This document shows positions 30,818 through 33,339 of a stretch of 33,339 bases of DNA, piece after piece. The notes under the pieces are model-generated. The model made no database searches, was not told the origin of the DNA, and saw only the letters and a list, made by a program, of their open reading frames with translations. This DNA is from Deltaproteobacteria bacterium (lineage in GTDB: Bacteria > Desulfobacterota > Syntrophia > Syntrophales > JAFGHS01). The first letter of the stretch is position 1. The number at the start of each line of letters is the position of its first letter. Where the stretch lies: assembly GCA_016930075.1 (NCBI GenBank), contig JAFGHS010000119.1:1-33339 (forward strand). The letters run 5' to 3'. The translations under genes and the position numbers were made by a program.

Positions 30818-31237
30818 ATGATCCCAAAAACATCATGGAAAAAGCAGGTGGAAACGGCCGGACGGCAGATAAACCGTTTCAGTTTGATTATTTTTGCCGC
30901 GCTGGCCTGTTTAGCCTTCAGCCCGTGCCCGGCCTTTTCACATGGACCGAGTGATTTGTCGGTTTCCTATGACGCCGCCTCTCAAATCTTGAAAGTCGAT
31001 ATTACCCATACGACAAAATCGCCGGATAAACATTACATCAAGAAAGTGGAAATCATCAAAAACGGCGCCGTCGTCTCCACGGAAAGCTATAAATCGCAGC
31101 CGAGCCAGGACAAATTTTCTTACGAATACAAAGTGGCCCTTGACGGTCAGGATACCGTGGAGGTTAAGGTAACGTGCAACATCTTCGGATCCAAAAAGCA
31201 GCAGCTGTCAACCGCTCCGGGAAAAGGTCCCCAATAA
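30818..31237 (+). CDS. Exported small beta-rich protein, function unknown
   Basis: This 139-residue protein has a basic start and a hydrophobic stretch (FSLIIFAALACLAFSPCPAFS), then a likely signal-peptidase cut before HGPSDL. The mature part, about 100 residues, is beta-rich: LSVSYDAASQILKVDITHTT, DKHYIKKVEIIKNG and a late TCNIFGSK. The ITH and HYI histidines faintly recall superoxide-reductase-like or SoxZ-like folds, but I cannot confirm either. AGGAGG lies just before the ATG. The following gene, starting 3 bases after the stop, encodes a histidine-rich membrane protein, so the two probably work together at the membrane. Confidence 0.7.
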   Translation: MIPKTSWKKQVETAGRQINRFSLIIFAALACLAFSPCPAFSHGPSDLSVSYDAASQILKVDITHTTKSPDKHYIKKVEIIKNGAVVSTESYKSQPSQDKFSYEYKVALDGQDTVEVKVTCNIFGSKKQQLSTAPGKGPQ

Positions 31238-31239
31238 TA

Positions 31240-31638
31240 ATGACGCTTTTTCTCTTGCATGCAGGTTTTATGGCTGCCGGTTGTCTATCGATTGCCGGCG
31301 GCATCATCATCGTAAAAACGCCGTCACTGAAGCGCCGGTATTTTAAATTTCACAAAACCAAAGGGCTGGCAGGCGCAGTCAGCTGTCTTGCGGGGCTGAC
31401 CGCAGCCGTCGTCATGGTATCCGGGCAGGGGGGCGGCCATCTCAATGTGCCTCATGCCTACCTGGGCGTCATGGCCTTGTTAGGGGTATTCTGTACGGCA
31501 TCCCTCGGTTTATGGCAGTTCAGATGGAAGGCGAAGGCGCAAGAAATCAGGAACGCCCATCGCTGGTTTGGACGCATTTCTTCTTTGCTTCTGCTTGCAG
31601 CTGTTATCAGCGGCCTGCTGCATGCGGGAATATTTTGA
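31240..31638 (+). CDS. Four-helix b561-like membrane protein
   Basis: The 132-residue protein has four hydrophobic segments and no large soluble domain. Histidines fall at helix ends in LLHAGFMAAG, KFHKTKG, VPHAYLGVMALLGV, NAHRWFGRISS and LLHAGIF, a pattern typical of heme-b binding b561-type or DUF4079-like proteins that move electrons across the membrane. The start at 31240 is chosen because it begins the first helix and is 3 bases after the previous stop; AAAGG lies about 13 bases upstream. An earlier in-frame ATG at 31174 would overlap the upstream gene. The electron donor and acceptor are unknown. Confidence 0.75.
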   Translation: MTLFLLHAGFMAAGCLSIAGGIIIVKTPSLKRRYFKFHKTKGLAGAVSCLAGLTAAVVMVSGQGGGHLNVPHAYLGVMALLGVFCTASLGLWQFRWKAKAQEIRNAHRWFGRISSLLLLAAVISGLLHAGIF

Positions 31639-31660
31639 CGGGCATTTCAGAAGTCGATCT

Positions 31661-32011
31661 TCAAACCCTCCCGTAATCGTCTTCGAGCCGCTCAATATCA
31701 TCTTCCCCGAAATACTCGCCTGTCTGAACCTCAATGAAAACCGCATTTTCGTCGCCCCAGTTTTCGATGCGGTGCGCCGCGCCGCGGGGAATATCCACGG
31801 ATTGCCCTTTTTCGAGGCTCATTTTACCGGCATTGAGCGTCATCAGCGTGCTTCCCGAAATGATAAACCAGTGTTCATCCCGTCTTTGATGGCGCTGGAG
31901 ACTCAAACGCCTGCCGGGATAGACGGTGATCCTTTTGACTTTATGATCGGCCTGATCGGAAAGGACCTCGTAGAATCCCCACGGGCGCTGCTCGTCGTTC
32001 GTATCAGTCAT
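31661..32011 (-). CDS. Cupin, mannose-6-phosphate isomerase type II-like
   Basis: The 116-residue protein matches the C-terminal cupin of bifunctional GDP-mannose pyrophosphorylase/phosphomannose isomerase as a stand-alone domain. Seen: RPWGFYEVL, VKRITVYPGRRLSLQRHQRR, EHWFIISGS, the second cupin motif IPRGAAHRIENWG and IEVQTGEYFGEDDIERLEDD. The metal ligands (His, Gln/His, Glu, His) are in place. It could interconvert mannose- and fructose-6-phosphate for glycan synthesis. It is convergent with the b561-like gene, 22 bases away, and follows the enoyl-CoA hydratase remnant on the minus strand. Confidence 0.9.
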   Translation of the reverse strand: MTDTNDEQRPWGFYEVLSDQADHKVKRITVYPGRRLSLQRHQRRDEHWFIISGSTLMTLNAGKMSLEKGQSVDIPRGAAHRIENWGDENAVFIEVQTGEYFGEDDIERLEDDYGRV

Positions 32012-32023
32012 GGCGCAGAATGA

Positions 32024-32155
32024 TTACCTCCCCCTGAAAACGGGTCTTCGCTTCGTCAAGAAAGCCGTGGCCGCCTCCTTGAAATCCTCCGCGATCTGGT
32101 CTTCTCCCTTGATTTTGACCAACGGGTATTCGATGCTTTGTGCTTCCCCGCTTGC
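32024..32155 (-). pseudogene. Remnant of an enoyl-CoA hydratase C-terminus
   Basis: Between the nitronate monooxygenase stop and the cupin, the minus strand reads ASGEAQSIEYPLVKIKGE, then DQIAEDFKEAATAFLTKRRP and VFRGR, ending at TAA (32026-32024). The ending with KRRPVFRGR after an acidic helix is the characteristic tail of crotonase/enoyl-CoA hydratase proteins. No start codon or crotonase core lies upstream; instead the nitronate monooxygenase gene ends there in another frame. I infer a gene truncated by rearrangement. Resemblance rests on about 20 residues, so chance is possible. Confidence 0.45.
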
Positions 32156-32156
32156 T

Positions 32157-33212
32157 TTACGCCTGCATCTGCGCCGACGTCTTTTTAATGGCCTCTTGGG
32201 CCTCTTTGATCACGCGGTCGATCAACTCCGCGCAGGTCGGAATATCGCGAATGTCGCCGATGCACTGGCTGGCAAACAGCACACCCTCCTCTTTGTCGCC
32301 CTCGAAAATGCCTTTCAAGTGCTTCGGGACGCCGGCCGCCTGACGGGCCTGCACCCACAGGGGCGAAGACTCTTCACCTGCCGACATCATCTTCAAGCTC
32401 AGACCGACGAACTGCGCCGTCGAGAGTTTCAGCATCTTTTTGATCTGCATGGCCCCTTTGGCGGCATCGATGATGGGAAAGCCCCTCTTCGTCAAGGCAA
32501 TGGCGCCTTTCGATTTCAGGGCACGTCCAGGCATCCCGTCAAAGACCGTATCGTAAAGTGTATCCTGTTCCGTAGCTTCGAGACAAAGCTGCTTGAAATT
32601 CGCGTGCAGGGCGCTTTCCTGGGTCAGCATGAACCGCGTTCCCATGGAGATGCCGTCGGCTCCCAACGACAGGGCCGCCGCCAGGCCCCGGCCATCGTAA
32701 AAACCGCCCGCTGCGATAATCGGAATCTTGACCTGACTGGCCACGGTGGGGATCAGAACCAGGGATGTGGCGTCGGCGCCGTGGGCCGCCGCTTCATGGC
32801 CTGTAATAACAATCGCGTCGCAGCCCAACTGTGCTGCCTTGACGGCATGCTTGGCCAGGGCCGTTGTCCCCAGCACCTTTCCGCCGTACGCGTGAACCTG
32901 ATCGACAAACCACGGCTTCCCCAGGGTGTAATTGACAACCGGCACTTTTTCCTCGATGGCAATCTTGATATTTTCCTGGGCTCCGGGCATCAGAAGCATT
33001 TGATTGATGCCGAAGGGCTTGTCGGTCAGCGTTTTGATTTCCTTGATGCATTTCCTCAGTTCATCGGGCGTGTAGCGGGCCGTCGCCAGAATGCCCAGGC
33101 CGCCTGCGTTGCAGACTGTGGCAACAAGGTTGGGATCCGTAATCCAGTTCATCCCGGCCAGCATGATGGGGTGTTTGATCCCGAAGAGTTCCGTCATTTT
33201 TGTCTTAAACAT
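32157..33212 (-). CDS. Nitronate monooxygenase/FabK-like FMN enzyme
   Basis: The 351-residue TIM-barrel flavoprotein starts MTELFGIKHPIMLAGMNWIT and has GGLGILATARYTPDEL, VITGHEAAAHGAD with the putative catalytic His, IPIIAAGGFYDGRGLAAALSLGADGISMGTRFM and its FMN-phosphate loop. This is the nitropropane-dioxygenase/nitronate-monooxygenase family, also containing the enoyl-ACP reductase FabK. In an anaerobe an oxygenase role is doubtful, so another flavin-dependent reaction on acyl substrates is plausible. AGGAGGA lies before the ATG. It is the first gene of this minus-strand run at the right edge. The enoyl-CoA hydratase-like fragment follows it. Confidence 0.92.
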   Translation of the reverse strand: MFKTKMTELFGIKHPIMLAGMNWITDPNLVATVCNAGGLGILATARYTPDELRKCIKEIKTLTDKPFGINQMLLMPGAQENIKIAIEEKVPVVNYTLGKPWFVDQVHAYGGKVLGTTALAKHAVKAAQLGCDAIVITGHEAAAHGADATSLVLIPTVASQVKIPIIAAGGFYDGRGLAAALSLGADGISMGTRFMLTQESALHANFKQLCLEATEQDTLYDTVFDGMPGRALKSKGAIALTKRGFPIIDAAKGAMQIKKMLKLSTAQFVGLSLKMMSAGEESSPLWVQARQAAGVPKHLKGIFEGDKEEGVLFASQCIGDIRDIPTCAELIDRVIKEAQEAIKKTSAQMQA

Positions 33213-33263
33213 TTCTTCCTCCTGATTGGTTTATATTTTCTGATAGGCTCATATTTGACGGCC

Positions 33264-33275
33264 TCGTAAAAAGTC
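33264..33275. repeat. Terminus of a second MITE-like palindrome copy
   Basis: TCGTAAAAAGTC is identical to the left end of the element at 6244-6383. The sequence beyond it differs within the visible 64 bases, so only the end motif is shared; it may be a different or decayed copy. The window stops too soon to tell. Confidence 0.45.
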
Positions 33276-33339
33276 AAACGGCAAATTTAACGGCAAAGAG
33301 CCTATTTCCCATCGCCGGGTTAAAAATATTTCTGATCCG

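Noticed and set aside
32010-33269. A 419-codon plus-strand open frame
   Set aside because: It is antisense to the clear nitronate monooxygenase and shows no domain-like sequence; long frames opposite GC-rich genes are common.
1-33339. CRISPR array, tRNA or rRNA genes, prophage or defence island
   Set aside because: Reading both strands, I found no regularly spaced repeats, tRNA-like cloverleaf at gene gaps, rRNA segments, or phage/defence gene signatures.

Overview
This window looks like a chromosomal segment of a moderately GC-rich, anaerobic Gram-negative bacterium. My best guess is a deltaproteobacterium (Desulfobacterota), possibly near the Syntrophales. That placement is inference from gene content: a class III CoA-transferase, a ferritin-like diiron protein, a nitronate monooxygenase, an NtrB/NtrC-type pair, AsmA/DUF748 and Lgt. 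No marker in the window proves it. Genes are dense and mostly housekeeping. I see no tRNA, rRNA, CRISPR array, prophage or transposase gene.

Layout. (1) 1-1167, minus strand: a CaiB/BaiF CoA-transferase that is open at the left edge and whose 3' end runs into a palindromic repeat. (2) 1276-6202: the ribosome/membrane-insertion cluster rpmH-rnpA-yidD-yidC-jag-mnmE. It lacks the dnaA, mnmG and parAB neighbours that often accompany it. (3) 6244-6383: a 140-bp MITE-like palindrome. (4) 6406-8850, minus strand: a Nudix hydrolase, an NRDE/TANGO2-like protein and a membrane-anchored HExxH peptidase. (5) 9135-12966: trxB-lgt, an FMN reductase and a CoA-disulfide-reductase-like flavoprotein, which form a redox/lipoprotein run. 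(6) 13043-14757: a promoter, a small four-cysteine protein and rarA. (7) 14758-15180: an AT-rich 423-bp gene-free stretch with a 13-bp inverted repeat, a terminator-like hairpin and a promoter. (8) 15181-18422: a sensor kinase, a sigma-54 response regulator and a strong terminator. (9) 18432-20451, minus strand: a ferritin-like protein and a diadenylate cyclase-YbbR fusion that is split by one in-frame TAA.

(10) 20695-24215: a thioredoxin with a tandemly duplicated zinc ribbon faces a 962-residue DUF748/AsmA-like protein. The gap between them is almost entirely a 60-bp perfect palindromic element. (11) 24398-26167: a PabB-PabC fusion. (12) 26305-29713: glmR (yvcK), glmM and a NagB-family protein, an amino-sugar module. 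(13) 29953-31638: a metallo-beta-lactamase-fold protein, an exported beta-rich protein and a four-helix b561-like membrane protein. (14) 31661-33212, minus strand: a cupin of the mannose-6-phosphate isomerase type and a nitronate monooxygenase. Between these two lies what looks like the tail of a lost enoyl-CoA hydratase gene.

The most noteworthy points are the interrupted c-di-AMP synthase fusion, with glmR and glmM lying about 6 kb away; the doubled zinc ribbon; the palindromic repeat family that abuts or enters gene ends; and the NagB-like enzyme in which a catalytic-loop Asp is replaced by Arg. I found no convincing new multi-gene defence or mobile system.
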